This document shows, piece by piece, positions 15,076 through 15,227 of a stretch of 15,227 nt of DNA. The stretch's first letter is position 1, and each line of letters opens with the position of its first letter. The translations under genes were made by a program, and so were the position numbers. This DNA comes from Albidovulum sp. (GTDB lineage Bacteria; Pseudomonadota; Alphaproteobacteria; Rhodobacterales; Rhodobacteraceae), in assembly GCA_030837785.1 (NCBI GenBank), contig JAUQYA010000004.1:1-15227 (forward strand), in the 5' to 3' direction. The notes below the pieces were generated by a model. The model worked only from the letters and a program-made list of their open reading frames with translations, had not been told where the DNA came from and searched no databases.

Positions 15076-15098
15076 CACACTCATACGGCGAAAGTGTG
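15076..15098. promoter_or_regulatory. candidate lux-box-like inverted repeat upstream of the AHL synthase gene
   Basis: Perfect 6-bp arms CACACT (15076-15081) and AGTGTG (15093-15098) with an 11-nt spacer, 78 nt upstream of the synthase start codon and followed by an AT-rich stretch with TAAT elements (for example TCTAAT, 15143-15148). Position and symmetry fit an operator for the neighbouring LuxR regulator. No consensus for this regulator is known to me, so the assignment rests on context. Confidence 0.4.
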
Positions 15099-15176
15099 AC
15101 GATTACTCGCCAAATAGGATTTTTCCTGATTCTGGTTAATGCTCTAATCGCCTCGCCTTTTCAGGAGGGGCACATC

Positions 15177-15227
15177 ATGGAAAACATCACCTTCGACCTT
15201 CTCGACATGCACCGCCACGGCGCGGCC
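15177..15227 (+). CDS. probable acyl-homoserine-lactone synthase, first 17 codons (runs off the window)
   Basis: Starts ATG at 15177 after a strong AGGAGG (15163-15168, 8 nt spacing) and is open to the right edge: MENITFDLLDMHRHGAA. The N-terminus with TF...NMHxHG is what I recall from a LuxI-like/GNAT acyl-homoserine-lactone synthase family of Rhodobacteraceae. Its place directly downstream of a LuxR regulator supports this. Only 17 residues are visible, with none of the catalytic residues, so the assignment is tentative and depends largely on context. Confidence 0.6.
   Translation, partial: MENITFDLLDMHRHGAA

Overview
The window looks like chromosome of a GC-rich alphaproteobacterium, most likely of the Rhodobacteraceae (Rhodobacter/Paracoccus/roseobacter group). 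This is inferred from high GC, codon usage, and characteristic gene neighbourhoods: DUF2849-cysI-cysH-DUF934-fpr, the DUF59/A-type Fe-S carrier genes, tgt, and a LuxR/LuxI pair with roseobacter-like protein sequences. No rRNA, tRNA, CRISPR array, transposase or integrase was seen. No gap between genes exceeds about 200 bp.

Layout. (1) 1-3529, minus strand: an assimilatory sulfate/sulfite reduction operon, transcribed as DUF2849, cysI, cysH, DUF934, fpr (fpr runs off the left edge). A divergent Lrp/AsnC regulator lies at 3675-4136, and the shared intergenic region holds a 14/15 match to the E. coli Lrp consensus. (2) 4188-7870, minus: a berberine-bridge-type FAD oxidoreductase, a cytochrome P450 and an EamA/DMT transporter, which may form a small oxidation/export module. 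(3) 7964-9410, minus: a housekeeping run of triosephosphate isomerase, a TfoX-N protein and an A-type Fe-S carrier. (4) 9489-10855, minus: a translationally coupled pair made of a SatD-family protein and a DUF3307 polytopic membrane protein, headed by a cluster of inverted AAGTC/GACTT half-sites. It sits between two Fe-S assembly genes. (5) 10939-11304, minus: a DUF59 (SufT-like) gene; then, divergent on plus, tgt (11503-12633) and an acyltransferase-3 membrane protein (12732-13784). (6) 13791-15227: a quorum-sensing locus with an autoinducer-binding LuxR-type protein lacking the DNA-binding domain (minus), a divergent full-length LuxR regulator (plus), and the first 17 codons of a probable acyl-homoserine-lactone synthase (plus).

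Most interesting parts. The SatD-DUF3307 pair stands out because SatD carries residues laid out like a class III nucleotidyl-cyclase fold (GD near the N-terminus, GDG at about residue 59, a VNxAAR-like segment) followed by a C-terminal HTH-like region, and its partner is a membrane protein with paired His/Asp motifs. This resembles the cyclase-plus-membrane-effector layout of nucleotide-signalling systems, but any such function is inference. The LuxR pair shows a ligand-binding-domain-only paralogue next to its intact partner, with identical W/Y/D/W ligand-pocket spacing in both, reminiscent of TrlR antagonising TraR.
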